The translations under genes were made by a program, and so were the position numbers. Shown in pieces: positions 51,454 to 61,620 of a DNA stretch of 64,000 nucleotides (the stretch's first letter is position 1; each line of letters opens with the position of its first letter). The stretch spans positions 28,970 through 92,969 of the forward strand of contig CANMAI010000015.1 in assembly GCA_947495795.1 (NCBI GenBank), given 5' to 3'. Source of the stretch: an uncultured Paracoccaceae bacterium. Lineage in GTDB: Bacteria > Pseudomonadota > Alphaproteobacteria > Rhodobacterales > Rhodobacteraceae. A model generated the notes under the pieces. That model was not told the origin of the DNA. It worked only from the letters and a program-made list of their open reading frames with translations, and made no database searches.

Positions 51454-52701
51454 TCAGTGCGCCACCGCAGCAGCAACGCTTTCGTCAATCATCCGACCCT
51501 CTGCAAAACGATCAAGACTGAAGGAGCTTGCAAGTGCGCGGGGCGCACCATCGGCCAACATCTCCGCCGTTGCCCAACCGGAGCCCGGAATTGCTTTGAA
51601 GCCTCCCGTGCCCCACCCACAATTGATGAAAACGCCATCCACCGGCGTTTTTGAAATAATGGGGGAACGGTCCCCAGTCATATCCACGATCCCACCCCAT
51701 TGGCGCAGCATCTTGAGGCGGGAAATCATTGGGAAGGTCTCAATCAGCGCCCGCACCGTCTCCTCAATGTGCTGGAACGAGCCGCGCTGTGTGTAATTGT
51801 TGAAGCCATCGGCTCCACCACCAATCACCATCTCACCCTTATCGGACTGGCTCATATAGCCATGCACTGTGTTGGCCATCACCACGCAATTCATGCAGGG
51901 TTTTATCGGTTCGCTCACCAGCGCCTGCAGGGCAACGCTTTCCACTGGCAAACGGAAGCCCGCCATATCGGCTAGCACACCAGAGTTGCCCGCAACAACA
52001 ATACAAAGTTTGCTACAGGCAATATTGCCCCTGCTTGTTTGCACACCCGCAACCTTGCCGCCATCACGGTCTACACCTGTCACCTCGCATTGCTGGATGA
52101 TATCCACTCCCATAGCGGATGCTGCACGCGCATACCCCCAGGCAACCGCATCGTGCCGCGCGGTGCCGCCGCGAGCCTGCCACAGCCCTCCCAAGATCGG
52201 ATAGCGCGGACCATCGATATTGATGATCGGCACAATTTCCTTCACCCGGCGCGGGCTCACCATCTCGGAGGAGATGTTCGCAAGCCGGTTGGCATGCGCC
52301 GTCCGCTTCCAGGCACGGAGTTCATGCTCCGTCTGCGCAAGCATCAATACCCCACGCGGGCTGAACATGATGTTGTAGTTCAAATCCTGGCTCAGCGTTT
52401 CATAGAGGCTCCGAGCCTTCTCGAAAATCGCCGCACTCTCATCCTGCAAGTAATTCGAGCGAATAATTGTCGTATTTCGCCCGGTATTGCCTCCGCCGAG
52501 CCATCCCTTCTCCAGCACCGCAACGTTACGGATTCCATGGTTTTTAACCAAATAGTATGCCGTTGCCAAACCATGCCCACCTGCACCAACGATTACCACA
52601 TCGTAGGCAGGCTTGGGGTCAGGTGATCGCCATGCCCGCTCCCATCCACTATGATAGCGGGCAGCTTCACGAGCGATGGCAAAGACAGAATAACGCTTCA
52701 T
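51454..52701 (-). CDS. soxB: Sarcosine oxidase beta subunit
   Basis: A 415-residue flavoprotein. FAD site DVVIVGAGGHGLATAYYLVKNHG (about residues 34–56), then GGNTGRNTTIIRSNYLQDESA, and TARHDAVAWGYARAASA (about 189–205) containing the His that in this family covalently carries FMN at the alpha/beta interface. C-terminal GWGTGGFKAIPGSGWATAEML binds FAD. Catalytic partner of SoxA. Separated from soxD by 703 bp and an opposite-strand gene. Confidence 0.95.
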   Translation of the reverse strand: MKRYSVFAIAREAARYHSGWERAWRSPDPKPAYDVVIVGAGGHGLATAYYLVKNHGIRNVAVLEKGWLGGGNTGRNTTIIRSNYLQDESAAIFEKARSLYETLSQDLNYNIMFSPRGVLMLAQTEHELRAWKRTAHANRLANISSEMVSPRRVKEIVPIINIDGPRYPILGGLWQARGGTARHDAVAWGYARAASAMGVDIIQQCEVTGVDRDGGKVAGVQTSRGNIACSKLCIVVAGNSGVLADMAGFRLPVESVALQALVSEPIKPCMNCVVMANTVHGYMSQSDKGEMVIGGGADGFNNYTQRGSFQHIEETVRALIETFPMISRLKMLRQWGGIVDMTGDRSPIISKTPVDGVFINCGWGTGGFKAIPGSGWATAEMLADGAPRALASSFSLDRFAEGRMIDESVAAAVAH

Positions 52702-52900
52702 CTCAGATCCCAGTTCTCCCGAAGCGCCTGCCTCGCACTCTCATCTTGTGCCTCATAAGAAACCACCGTCCCTTCCGGCCAGCGGCACACCATTCACAGT
52801 TCGCGACATTTTCGCGAGCGACACCTTATCAGGCGTTTTGACATTGCAGCTAAAGCCCCCACAGCGCTAGTGTCCGCAAGAACAAAGAGGGTGCGACACT

Positions 52901-54106
52901 TTGATTTTCTGGGGCATAGCAATTATTGTTACCTTTGGGGTTTCGGTCGCGCTGCTGCGCCCTTTGCTTCAACGTGCTGCTATGACCCAAGGTGCCGAAA
53001 ATCCCGATATCAATGTCTATCGGGATCAGTTGCAAGAGATTGCCCGCGACACAGCACGTGGCACTTTGACGGAAGCAGAGGCGAATAACCTGCATATAGA
53101 GATCAGCCGCCGAATGCTTTCTGCTGATGCGGCGGCGCAGACCTTGGTTGAGAGCAGTGCACCAAGCTCGTGGCTAGCGACATTGATAATTTTGATGGTG
53201 GTATCGTTAGGCGGACTTCTAACTTACACGCAAATTGGCGTTCCCACCCTTCCGGATCAACCCCTCACCGCGCGGTTAGCTGCGGAGGCCGAACGCCGCG
53301 CAGACAGGCCGAGCCAGGTCGAAGCAGAAGCTCTAGTAGCCGAGGCTCAGGCTGAAACTCGGCAATCGGAGGTCAATCCGGAACAACTCGCTCTGGTTGA
53401 TAGACTTTCTGGTATTCTGGAAGAGCGTCCAAACGATCTGCGCGGCCATCGACTGCTCGCCAGAAACCTCGGAAATCTTGGCCTTTTTTCCCGCGCCGCA
53501 AGAACACAGACCACAGTCATTTCTTTGCTTGGTGACGCCGCTGGCTCAGATGATTACTTTTCTCTGGCGGAGTACCAGATCCTCGCCGTTAATGGTTACA
53601 TATCACCGGAAGCCGAAGAGGCTCTCGCGGATACGCTAGAAGTCGATCCAAACGAGCCGCGCGCCCGCTACTATTCCGGGCTGGCAGCATTTCAAGCCGG
53701 TCGTGCCGATATCGCATACGACCTCTGGGCGCGCCTGCTTGATGAGGGCCCACCAACTGCACCGTGGATTCAGGCCATCCGCTCTCAAATCGATATTGTG
53801 GCTCTCCGTGCAGGTCGGCCAGTCCCAAGAGGTCCGGATACTGATGATATTGCGGATGCCGAAGAGATGAGCCCTGAAGACAGAGCCGCGATGATTGAAG
53901 GAATGGTTGCGGGTCTGGCCGAACGTTTGGCGCAAGAAGGTGGCGTTGTCGAGGAATGGGAACGCCTCATTCGCGCCTATGGTGTTCTCGGAGAAACCGC
54001 GAAGGCCAGCGCCGCATGGCGGGAGGCCGAGGCCGCTTTCGCGGGTGACACCATTGCACTGGCTCGCCTTCGACAGGCGGCACAAGACGCGGAAGTTGCT
54101 CAATGA
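52901..54106 (+). CDS. ccmI: Cytochrome c biogenesis protein CcmI
   Basis: A 401-residue protein. A first membrane span at the N-terminus ([17 protein letters not shown]) is followed by a short helical cytoplasmic segment ([27 protein letters not shown]), a second span ([22 protein letters not shown]), then a periplasmic TPR domain with a low-complexity charged C-terminus. CcmI delivers apocytochrome c to the haem ligation complex. TTG start at 52901 with AGAGG upstream. Overlaps ruvX by 4 bp. Confidence 0.92.
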   Translation: MIFWGIAIIVTFGVSVALLRPLLQRAAMTQGAENPDINVYRDQLQEIARDTARGTLTEAEANNLHIEISRRMLSADAAAQTLVESSAPSSWLATLIILMVVSLGGLLTYTQIGVPTLPDQPLTARLAAEAERRADRPSQVEAEALVAEAQAETRQSEVNPEQLALVDRLSGILEERPNDLRGHRLLARNLGNLGLFSRAARTQTTVISLLGDAAGSDDYFSLAEYQILAVNGYISPEAEEALADTLEVDPNEPRARYYSGLAAFQAGRADIAYDLWARLLDEGPPTAPWIQAIRSQIDIVALRAGRPVPRGPDTDDIADAEEMSPEDRAAMIEGMVAGLAERLAQEGGVVEEWERLIRAYGVLGETAKASAAWREAEAAFAGDTIALARLRQAAQDAEVAQ

Positions 54107-54585
54107 TTTTCGTTGAGCCCCCTGCATTCTCCAAAGATCTGCCCTTACACGGAGCTCTTATGGGCCTTGACCTCGGAACGAAAACCATTGGCGTCGCGGT
54201 CTCAGATACTCAACGCAGCGTCGCGACCCCATTGGAAACGATCCGTCGCACCAAATTCACCGGTGATGCCGCGGGCCTGATCGATATTGTGGGAAAGCGC
54301 AGTATCGCCGGCATTGTTCTCGGCCTGCCGCTCAATATGGATGGCACACGGGGCCCACGCGCCCAGTCTACAGAAGCTTTCGCTCGCAATCTGGAAAAGC
54401 TCACTTCCCTGCCCATCGGCTTTTGGGATGAACGCCTTTCTACCGTCGCTGCCGAGCGCGCCCTTCTGGAGGCAGATACATCGCGCAAGCGCCGTGCCGA
54501 AGTTATCGACCACGTGGCTGCCAGCTACATACTTCAGGGATTTCTAGATAGACTGGCACATCTTGCACGGGAGCAAAGTGGGTGA
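54103..54585 (+). CDS. ruvX: Holliday junction resolvase-like protein RuvX (YqgF)
   Basis: A 160-residue YqgF/RuvX. RNase H-fold motifs [17 protein letters not shown] (about residues 19–35, first Asp), [19 protein letters not shown] (about 69–87) and [16 protein letters not shown] (about 107–122, Glu), with Asp in [12 protein letters not shown]. It takes part in rRNA processing and DNA repair. Coupled to ccmI and to the DUF1289 gene by short overlaps. Confidence 0.93.
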   Translation: MIFVEPPAFSKDLPLHGALMGLDLGTKTIGVAVSDTQRSVATPLETIRRTKFTGDAAGLIDIVGKRSIAGIVLGLPLNMDGTRGPRAQSTEAFARNLEKLTSLPIGFWDERLSTVAAERALLEADTSRKRRAEVIDHVAASYILQGFLDRLAHLAREQSG

Positions 54586-54815
54586 CCGATGAAATCTGGC
54601 GGCGCGAGCAGGTCGAAAGCCCTTGTATCAAAATCTGTGTGCTGCATCCCGAAAGCAAGCTTTGCATTGGCTGCCTGCGCTCTGGTGAAGAAATCGCTGC
54701 ATGGCCCCGCCTATCTTCCGAACAACGGAGGGAGATCATGGAAACCCTAACCACTCGTACTCCTCTGATAAAAGGGCATCGGAAGGGTGGACGTTCCGCA
54801 AGACGCTCTTCCTGA
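54582..54815 (+). CDS. DUF1289 family protein
   Basis: A 77-residue protein with the DUF1289 cysteine motif [21 protein letters not shown] (four Cys, residues about 14–33) and [17 protein letters not shown] start at 54582 overlaps the ruvX stop. Probably a small metal- or cluster-binding protein. The C-terminal tail is rich in Arg, Ser and Lys. Confidence 0.88.
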   Translation: MTDEIWRREQVESPCIKICVLHPESKLCIGCLRSGEEIAAWPRLSSEQRREIMETLTTRTPLIKGHRKGGRSARRSS

Positions 54816-54834
54816 GTGGAGTTGGTAAGGAAAT

Positions 54835-55824
54835 TCAGGCCGCCTGAGCCATAACCGCCTTCAAGCCTTCGAGAACTAACTCTGGCCCTGCTCCCGGCTT
54901 GTGAGCCCCCTCGGATAACGTGCGCCGCCATTGCCGCGCCCCAGGTCGCCCTGAGAAAGCTCCCAGCATATGCCGCGTGATCTGGTTCAGGCGTGTACCG
55001 TCTCCGAGTTCAGCTTCTATATATGGAAGCATCGCTATTACAGCATCTTCCGCTGAAACAATTGGACCGCTGCCAAAAATTCTCGAGTCCGCAGCGCCTA
55101 GAAGGTCACTTGGGTGATGATAAGCGGCACGTCCCACCATAACACCATCCAATCCGGAAGCCAGATGCGCCTCAACCTCATCAAGCGAATTGACCCCGCC
55201 ATTGAGCGCAATTTCCATTGTCGGAAAAGCAACTTTCATATCCCGCACCAACGGATAATCCAGAGGAGGCACGTCCCGGTTTTCCTTTGGGCTGAGCCCT
55301 TGTAACCAGGCCTTGCGCGCGTGGATAGCCACATGGTTCACACCTGCATTCTGCACCGCAGCCAGGAAGACAGGCAACGTCTCGCGAGGCTCCTGCTCAT
55401 CGACCCCGATACGGCACTTGACGGTAATGCGCGCGCTACCGGAAGCGGCGATCATCGCCGAGACACACTCCGCAACCAGTTCCGGTCGCTCCATCAACAC
55501 TGCACCAAAACAACCCGATTGAACACGGTCAGAAGGACAGCCAACATTCAGATTGATTTCGTCATAGCCAAAATCATTTGCAATACGAACAGCCTCACCA
55601 AGTTCAGCGTGATCGGAACCTCCCAACTGCAGTGCGATAGGATGCTCAGCTTCGGAGTACTCGAGCAAGTACGCTGCACTGCCACGCACGAGCGCAGCTG
55701 ATGTTATCATCTCCGTGTAGAGAAGTGCAGATTGGGTAAACTGCCGGTGAAACATTCGGCAGTGTCTGTCGGTCCAGTCCATCATCGGGGCAATAGACAA
55801 TCTAGCGTGTTGGTTTATTTGCAT
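54835..55824 (-). CDS. dusA: tRNA-dihydrouridine synthase A
   Basis: A 329-residue FMN enzyme reducing U20/U20a of tRNA. FMN site RLSIAPMMDWTDRHCRMFHRQ (about residues 8–28), active-site Cys in INLNVGCPSDRVQSGCFGAVLM (about 90–111), LHARK-like AIHARKAWLQGLSP (about 166–179) and GRAAYHHPSDL near the end. It is intact, although its 5' end abuts an integrated element: dusA is a known insertion target for a family of tyrosine integrases. Confidence 0.95.
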   Translation of the reverse strand: MQINQHARLSIAPMMDWTDRHCRMFHRQFTQSALLYTEMITSAALVRGSAAYLLEYSEAEHPIALQLGGSDHAELGEAVRIANDFGYDEINLNVGCPSDRVQSGCFGAVLMERPELVAECVSAMIAASGSARITVKCRIGVDEQEPRETLPVFLAAVQNAGVNHVAIHARKAWLQGLSPKENRDVPPLDYPLVRDMKVAFPTMEIALNGGVNSLDEVEAHLASGLDGVMVGRAAYHHPSDLLGAADSRIFGSGPIVSAEDAVIAMLPYIEAELGDGTRLNQITRHMLGAFSGRPGARQWRRTLSEGAHKPGAGPELVLEGLKAVMAQAA

Positions 55825-55937
55825 ATTTTATGTATCTTCAAACTGTTGGCGGCGAATGCTGCTACGCTAGAATACGCCCTGACATCCCCGAATTTTCCCC
55901 TCTACGACGACTCATTGCACACACAGCGCACACAAAA

Positions 55938-57025
55938 ATGGCCTCCATAACCAAGCTCCCCTCCGGCGCGTACCGGGTCCAGATCAGACGCAAGGGCCGT
56001 TACGCCAGCGAGACCTTCCTCCGCCGCGACGACGCCCATCGTTGGGCCCGCCAGGCGGAGACCCGGGTCGATCAGGGGCTGGCGCCGAACAAGTCGTCCG
56101 TTTCCCGCCTCCAGACCTTTGGTGACCTCATCGATCTTCATATAACCGATATGTGCGAGGTAGGGAAACCGCCGCGTCGCAGCAAGGTCGCCACGCTTAC
56201 GACGCTCAAGCGCGATCTGGGCAGTGAGAAGGTCGGGCACCTCGACCGACAGAAACTGATCGACTACGGCAAAATGCGGGCCAAGCAAGGCGCGGGACCG
56301 GTGACCCTCGGGATCGATATCGGTGTGATCAAGATGATCATCGCCCATGCGGCGGCCGTTCACGGGCTCGACATCTCTCCGGAACCCGTCGATCTGGCGC
56401 GCGTCGCGCTCAAGCGGCTCGGTCTGATCGGAAAAGGAACAGAGCGGGATCGTCGCCCCACCACGGAGGAGTTGACCGCCTCTTCCGCTGCTTCGATGAC
56501 AACGAACGCCTGACGACACCGATGACACGCATCGTGAAGTTCGCCGTGGCCACCACCATGCGGCTCGACGAAATTTGCCGCGTCGAATGGACCGATCTCG
56601 ATGTCGACCGCCGCATGCTCCTGATCCGTGACAGGAAGGACCCGCGCAACAAGACCGGGAACGACCAACGGATCCCGCTCTTCGCCGCCACCTGGTTCGA
56701 CGCCTGGGCGCTGGTCACGGAACAGGCGAAAGAACTACAGCACGCAAAAGGCCGGATCTTTCCCTACAATTCGAGATCGGTCGGAACGGCCTTCCGGCGC
56801 GCCTGCGTGGATGTCAGTGTCAAAGGCCTGCATTTCCATGACTTGCGCCACGAAGGCACAAGCCGCCTGTTCGAGGCGGGCTTCGCCATCGAACAGGTCG
56901 CCCTCGTCACCGGCCACAAGGATTGGAAGATGCTGCGCCGCTACACACATATCCGGCCCGAAGCCCTGCATCGGCTTGCTGCGTCGCGCGCGCCCTTCCC
57001 GTCCGGAAACCTGGCGGCCGAGTGA
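55938..57025 (+). pseudogene. Tyrosine site-specific integrase, frameshifted
   Basis: N-terminal part 55938–56513 (MASITKLPSGAYRVQIRRKG, arm-binding and core-binding domains) and C-terminal part 56522–57025 belong together. A single lost G near 56474 (expected GAG TTG GAC CGC, found GAG TTG ACC GCC) shifts the frame and leads to TGA 56511–56513. The catalytic domain keeps Arg in TMRLDEICRVEW, HDLRHEG, TGHKDWKMLRRYTH and the Tyr of that segment. Placement beside dusA matches the dusA-integrase family. Only the fused protein would be functional. Confidence 0.85.
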
Positions 57026-57056
57026 TCCAAGAGTCAAAGGGACACGGTCAGAGCCC

Positions 57057-57101
57057 GTGACGGGTTTGGAGGTCGAGAGAGAGGCTCTCGGACCGCCCGT
57101 C
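57057..57101 (+). promoter_or_regulatory. Structured leader element, copy 1 (before DUF932 gene)
   Basis: GTGACGGGTTTGGAGGTC, then a GAGAG/CTCTC hairpin, then GGACCGCCCGTC. Outer pairing GACGGG with CCCGTC, middle GGTC with GACC. It ends 13 nt before the ATG at 57115, with GGAG between. A near-identical copy lies at 59363 with the same spacing. Probable translational control element. Confidence 0.6.
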
Positions 57102-57114
57102 ATGGAGATCAGCC

Positions 57115-58307
57115 ATGACAACGATTGAGATCATAAAAGGCCGTCCCGAAAGCGGCGGCTATAAGGTGGATGTGTCCCGCGGCGGACACAACGGGCGCGT
57201 ATCGTCCGAGTGGTTTGCGCGGCCCGACGACGAGCGATACCTCTCCCTCTCAGACCTCTACGCCTCGGTGAAAGGCCGCGCTGAGCGGAGCCGTACGCGA
57301 ACGGTCGAGAGCTCCGCCATCCGCGTCGAGGCCCATCGCGATGATCCGGAAAAGCTCGCGCTCGTCCTGCCGGATTCCGAGGCACCAGCGGCACCAACCC
57401 ATTGGAGCTTCGGCCAACTCGCCAGCCTGGTCGGCGCACCGGCGGCCTATCTGCGCCAGCTTCCGGCACCGCTGGCTGGGATCAACCTGCAATACGGCCT
57501 CACCAACCACTGCGCCGAGCAAGTCAAGACGATGGAAGTAGCCAATGGCCGCACCGAACTGCGCGCCGTCACCTGCCCGGATTATGGCCGCATCTACGAC
57601 CACGAACTCGTCTCGGCTGTCCAACGCATCGCCGGCGATGGCGTCGGCGACACGCGCTGGAAGGTGCCGGGCGTGCTCGACTGGTCGACAGGCATCTACA
57701 ACCCGATGGTCGATGTCACCAAGGACACAACCACGCTCTACGCCTCGGACCGCGACGTCTTCCTCTTCTTGGTCGACGACCTGAATCCGATCGAGGCCGG
57801 GACGCTGCCCGACGGCTCGCCCGACCTGTTCTTCCGCGGCTTCTACTGCTGGAACTTCGAGGTCGGCGCGAAGACGCTCGGCATCGCCAGCTTCTACCTC
57901 CGTGCGGTCTGCCAGAACCGCAATCTCTGGGGTGTTGAGGATTTCCAGGAGATCTCGATCCGCCATTCCAAATACGCCGCCAACCGCTTCGCGCATGAGG
58001 CGGCGCCGGCCCTCACGAACTTCGCCGACTCCTCGCCGCGCAGGCCATCCAGGGCATCCGCTCCGCGCGAGAACGGATCGTCGCGCGCTGCGACGAGGAC
58101 CGCACTAACTTTCTGCGTAAGCGCGGGTTCTCGAAGGCAGAGACCGGCAAGATCGTTGAGACTGTCCTGGCCGAAGAAGGGCATCCGCCCGAGAGCATCT
58201 TCGATTTCGTCCAAGGCATCACCGCCGTCGCCCGGTCCAAGCCGCAGCAGGACGCGCGGCTGACCATGGAGACCCGCGCCAAGAAGTTGCTGGAGCTTGC
58301 GGCCTAA
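57115..58307 (+). pseudogene. DUF932 protein of the element, frameshifted near the 3' end
   Basis: The first 305 codons give a DUF932 protein: TTIEIIKGRPESGGYKVDVSR, FGQLASLVGAPAAYLRQLP, LVSAVQRIAGDGVGDTRWKVPG, FFRGFYCWNFEVGAKTLGI and CQNRNLWGVEDF. Around 58031–58039 one base appears lost. After it the correct continuation (AQAIQGIRSARERIVARCDE, then LLELAA and stop at 58305–58307) lies in another frame. As written, translation ends at 58263 with a basic nonsense tail. DUF932 proteins are common on plasmids and ICEs. Confidence 0.8.
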
Positions 58308-58327
58308 GTGTTGGTCTGACTTGCCAA

Positions 58328-58408
58328 TTCCCGCAATCGGCCGTATTCGGTTTACATGGAGAGCGCGTCTGCTCACCGATGGAGATTTGATGTTTACGAT
58401 TGCGGGAA
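58328..58408. repeat. 12-bp perfect inverted repeat upstream of yjhX
   Basis: TTCCCGCAATCG at 58328–58339 and CGATTGCGGGAA at 58397–58408, 57 bp apart. It lies between the DUF932 remnant and yjhX and could frame an operator or mark an ancient insertion. Confidence 0.5.
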
Positions 58409-58508
58409 ACCGCTAGTTCCACTCGACTGGAACGCCTGAACCCTAGGCTTGTCCGCACGTGATGCCGGACAACCCTTTGTGCTTACTACAAATCTCTTAA
58501 GCAGATCA

Positions 58509-58766
58509 ATGAACATCTCAAGACACGAACAGCGTGTCTTGCACGTCCTCTCGCAGGGTGGCGGCATCGCCTACCGACGCGCGGAGAACGGCAAGATCCG
58601 CGACATCACCTGCTTCACGCGGGACGGCCACGTGCTGTCCGACTGCACGATGCAGGTCTTCGAACGCCTCAAGAAGCGGCGTTTCATCCACTTGAGGAAC
58701 GGTCAGCCCTACCGCGTGACGCGGTCAGGGCTGCATTCCGTTCGCTCTCAACTCGACAATCGATAA
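58509..58766 (+). CDS. yjhX: YjhX family toxin
   Basis: An 85-residue protein matching the YjhX (UPF0386) pattern: MNISRHEQRVLHVLSQGG, CFTRDGHVLSDCTMQVFERL, and a C-terminus ending GLHSVRSQLDNR. YjhX is reported as a toxin of a toxin–antitoxin pair with YjhQ, a GNAT-family acetyltransferase. ATG 58509 is preferred over upstream frame because homology-like sequence begins here. A GNAT gene follows 13 bp later. Confidence 0.88.
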   Translation: MNISRHEQRVLHVLSQGGGIAYRRAENGKIRDITCFTRDGHVLSDCTMQVFERLKKRRFIHLRNGQPYRVTRSGLHSVRSQLDNR

Positions 58767-58779
58767 GGACATCAAACCG

Positions 58780-59247
58780 ATGAAAGACGTTGCAATCAAA
58801 CCGACCACCTCTGCTGACATCCCGGCGCTCAAGGCCGTCGTCGATCAAACCGAGCTCTTCCCGGGCGAAATGCTGCCGGAGATGCTGTCGCCTTTTCTTG
58901 GCGGCGAAGCTGAGGCGGTCTGGCTCACAGCTCACCTAGGCGACGTCCCCGTCGGGCTCTGTTACGCAGTGCCCGAAGAGCTGACCAACGGCACCTGGAA
59001 CATGCTGGCGCTCGCGGTCCTTCCCGCACACCAGGGCGATGGCGTCGGTGGCGCTCTGGTGAAACGTCTGGAAGACGATCTCAGATCACAGGGCGTCCGC
59101 GTGCTGATCGCCGACACGTCCGGCACCGACGCCTTCGCGCTCACGCGCCGGTTCTACGCAAAGAGCGGCTACAGTGAGGAAGCACGTATCCGCGACTTCT
59201 GGGACGCGGGCGACGACAAGGTCGTGTTCTGGAAGGGGCTCGCCTAA
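58780..59247 (+). CDS. GNAT acetyltransferase, possible YjhQ-type antitoxin
   Basis: A 155-residue GNAT protein. VAIKPTTSADIPALKAVVDQ at the N-terminus, acetyl-CoA loop WNMLALAVLPAHQGDGVGGALVKRLED (about residues 68–94) and FYAKSGYSEEARIRDFWD (about 125–142). It lies 13 bp after yjhX on the same strand, matching the YjhX–YjhQ arrangement. Antitoxin role is inferred from the pairing. Confidence 0.75.
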   Translation: MKDVAIKPTTSADIPALKAVVDQTELFPGEMLPEMLSPFLGGEAEAVWLTAHLGDVPVGLCYAVPEELTNGTWNMLALAVLPAHQGDGVGGALVKRLEDDLRSQGVRVLIADTSGTDAFALTRRFYAKSGYSEEARIRDFWDAGDDKVVFWKGLA

Positions 59248-59259
59248 GCCGAATGCCAT

Positions 59260-59286
59260 GCCGGCTCGGTCCCGCACCGGGCCGGC
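59260..59286 (+). terminator. Possible terminator after the GNAT gene
   Basis: GCCGGC-T-CGGT, a 5-nt loop, ACCG-G-GCCGGC, then AATTTCC. A stable two-part stem 13 bp past the stop, with a short U-run. Confidence 0.45.
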
Positions 59287-59362
59287 AATTTCCTGCATCT
59301 AGGTTCTCTACCGGAAAGGTCGGTCCATCTCCCTCAAGAGGAAGAGGTGGGCCGTGATTTTC

Positions 59363-59405
59363 GTGACGGGTTTGGAGGTCAGAGAGAGTCTCGGGACCGC
59401 CCGTC
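59363..59405 (+). promoter_or_regulatory. Structured leader element, copy 2 (before parB-like gene)
   Basis: Same as copy 1: GTGACGGGTTTGGAGGTC, a GAGA/TCTC hairpin, GGGACCGCCCGTC. Loop bases differ, but the GACGGG/CCCGTC and GGTC/GACC pairings are kept. It ends 13 nt before ATG 59419 with GGAGA between, exactly as in copy 1. Confidence 0.6.
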
Positions 59406-59418
59406 GCGGAGAAATCCC

Positions 59419-61463
59419 ATGACGAAGTCCAAGAAAATCACCCTCAGCGCCTCGCGCGACATCCCCTTCAACAAGCTGGTGCTCAGCCAGTCCAACGTTC
59501 GCAAGGTCAAGGCCGGCGTCTCGATCGAGGAACTGGCCGAGGACATCTCCCGGCGCACGCTCCTCTCGTCGATCACGGTCCGCCCGGTCCTCGACGATGA
59601 TGGCTCGGAGACCGGCATGTTCGAGATCCCGGCCGGCGGCCAGCGCTATCGCGCGCTCGAACTGCTCGTGAAGCAGCGCCGCCTCAACAAGACCGCACCC
59701 GTTCCCTGCATGGTGCGCACGGAGGGTCTTGCCGAGGAGGACAGTCTCGCCGAGAACATCCAGCGCACACCGCTGCATCCGCTCGACCAGTTTCGCGCCT
59801 TCCAGGCAATGCGCAAGAAGGGCAAGTCGGAAGAAGAGATCGCCGCGGCCTTTTTCGTCTCGGTCAATGTCGTCAAGCAGCGCCTCAAGCTGGCCGCCGT
59901 CTCGGCGACACTGCTCGACGCCTATGCCGAGGAGGAGAGGACCCTCGATCAGCTCATGGCCTTCACGGTCAATCCCGACCATGAGCGCCAGGAACAGGTC
60001 TGGGAGGCTCTCAAGCAGCACTATTCCAAGCAGCCCTATGAAATCCGCCGTATGCTGACCGAGGGCGCCGTCCGCGCCTCCGACCGGCGGGCGCAATTCG
60101 TCGGTCTCGACAACTTTGTCGAAGCCGGGGGCGAAGTCCTGCGCGATCTGTTCCAGACCGACGATGGTGGCTGGCTGCAGGACGCAGCGCTCTTGGAGAC
60201 CATGGTCACCGAGAAGCTGAACGAGGAGGCCCAAGCGATCCGCGCCGAAGGCTGGAAGTGGATCGAGGTCGCGACCAACTTTCCCTACGGCCACACCTAC
60301 GACCTGAGGCGTATTCACGGTGAGGCTGAGCCGATGAGCGGGGACGAGGACAAGACCTACACCGCGCTCAAGGCTGAGTACGAAAAGCTCGAAGACGACT
60401 ATGCCGAAGCGGATGAACTTCCCGAGGAGATCGACGAACGGCTCGGCGAAATCGAGACGGCGATGGAAGCGCTGCAAAACCGACCCATCCGGTTCGAGGC
60501 GGAGGACTACGCGATCGCGGGCGCCTTCGTCAGCATCGACAGTTCCGGCGGTCTGCGCGTCGAGCGTGGCTATGTCCGGCCCGAGGACGAACCGGTCGAA
60601 GAAACCGACGAGCTTGGCGGCGACGCATCGGCTGTCTCCGACATAGATGACGAGATCGACGACGACCGTGCGGAAGCACATCTCGACGAAGATGAGGATG
60701 ACGACGGCACCAAGCCGCTGTCAGACCGGCTCGTCTGCGAACTGACCGTCCATCGCACGATTGGGCTGCGAGATGCGCTCGCAAACGATCCGCAGCTGGC
60801 GATGCTCGCCTGTCTCCACGCGATGGTCCTGTAGCTCTTCTACCATTACGGCCAGGACAGCTGCGTCGAAGTCACGCCGAAGAGCACACAGTTCGGCGGA
60901 CAGGCAGAAGGCCTCGCGGACATGCCCTATGTGCAGTCGATCGATCTGGGCATCGAGACCTGGGCAGGCAATTTGCCGAAGGCACCCGAAGACCTCTGGG
61001 AGGCGCTGACCGAGCGGGACAGCGACAGCCGGGACGCGCTCTTCGCCCATTGCGTGGCGATGACAGTAAACGCGGTGCAGGAGCCGCATTACCGCAAGCC
61101 GCGCCAGATCGCCCATGCGGACGTGCTCGCCGCGACGCTCGGCCTCGACATGGCGAAGGCAGGTTAGACACCGACGGCTGACAGCTATCTGGGCCGCGTG
61201 ACCAAGGCGCAGATCCTCGCCGCGGTACGCGAAGCGAAAGGCGACAAGGACGCGGACCGGATTGCCGGGTTCAAGAAGCCCGACATGGTGGAAGCGCCGA
61301 AGAGCTGCTCGCCGGAATTGATTGGTTGCCCGAGCCGCTGCGCACCCCGCCGCTAGTTGAACAGCCCGATGAGCCGGAGTTCGAGATCGTCGATGATGGC
61401 GACATTGCGCCAGATGCAGAACCGGCGGACGACAAGGCAGTCGCCCTCGAAGCTGCAGAGTAG
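59419..61463 (+). pseudogene. ParB-like nuclease/partition protein with two nonsense codons and a frameshift
   Basis: The N-terminal ParB domain is intact: DIPFNKLVLSQSNVRKVKAG, GGQRYRALELL, RTEGLAEEDSLAENIQRTPL (about residues 95–114) and EEIAAAFFVSVNVVKQRLKLA. Translation stops at TAG 60832–60834 after 471 codons (context MVL-stop-LFYHYGQDS, where homologues have Gln). It resumes in frame to TAG 61165–61167 (AKAG-stop-TPT, expected Trp), then one base is lost near 61294–61300, and the true C-terminus ends at 61461–61463 (VALEAAE). The 471-residue product may still be stable. Confidence 0.85.
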
Positions 61464-61620
61464 TCGCATAGCGACAGGTGTCCGGCGCCCCTCGGTCGAT
61501 GGTGGACTTCAGCCGATTGGGCGATGATCTGACTGTCGCCGGGGCCACCTTCGCCCAACCCTCTCGGAAACCAGCGACCACTAACCGAGGGATGTCTTCC
61601 CCCCAAACTCCCTCGACCTG

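Noticed and set aside
50744..51454. Minus-strand frame linking soxB to soxD
   Set aside because: Basic, Cys/Arg-rich, starts at the end of soxB and overlaps soxD out of frame; AT-rich DNA with no ribosome-binding site supports an intergenic region instead.
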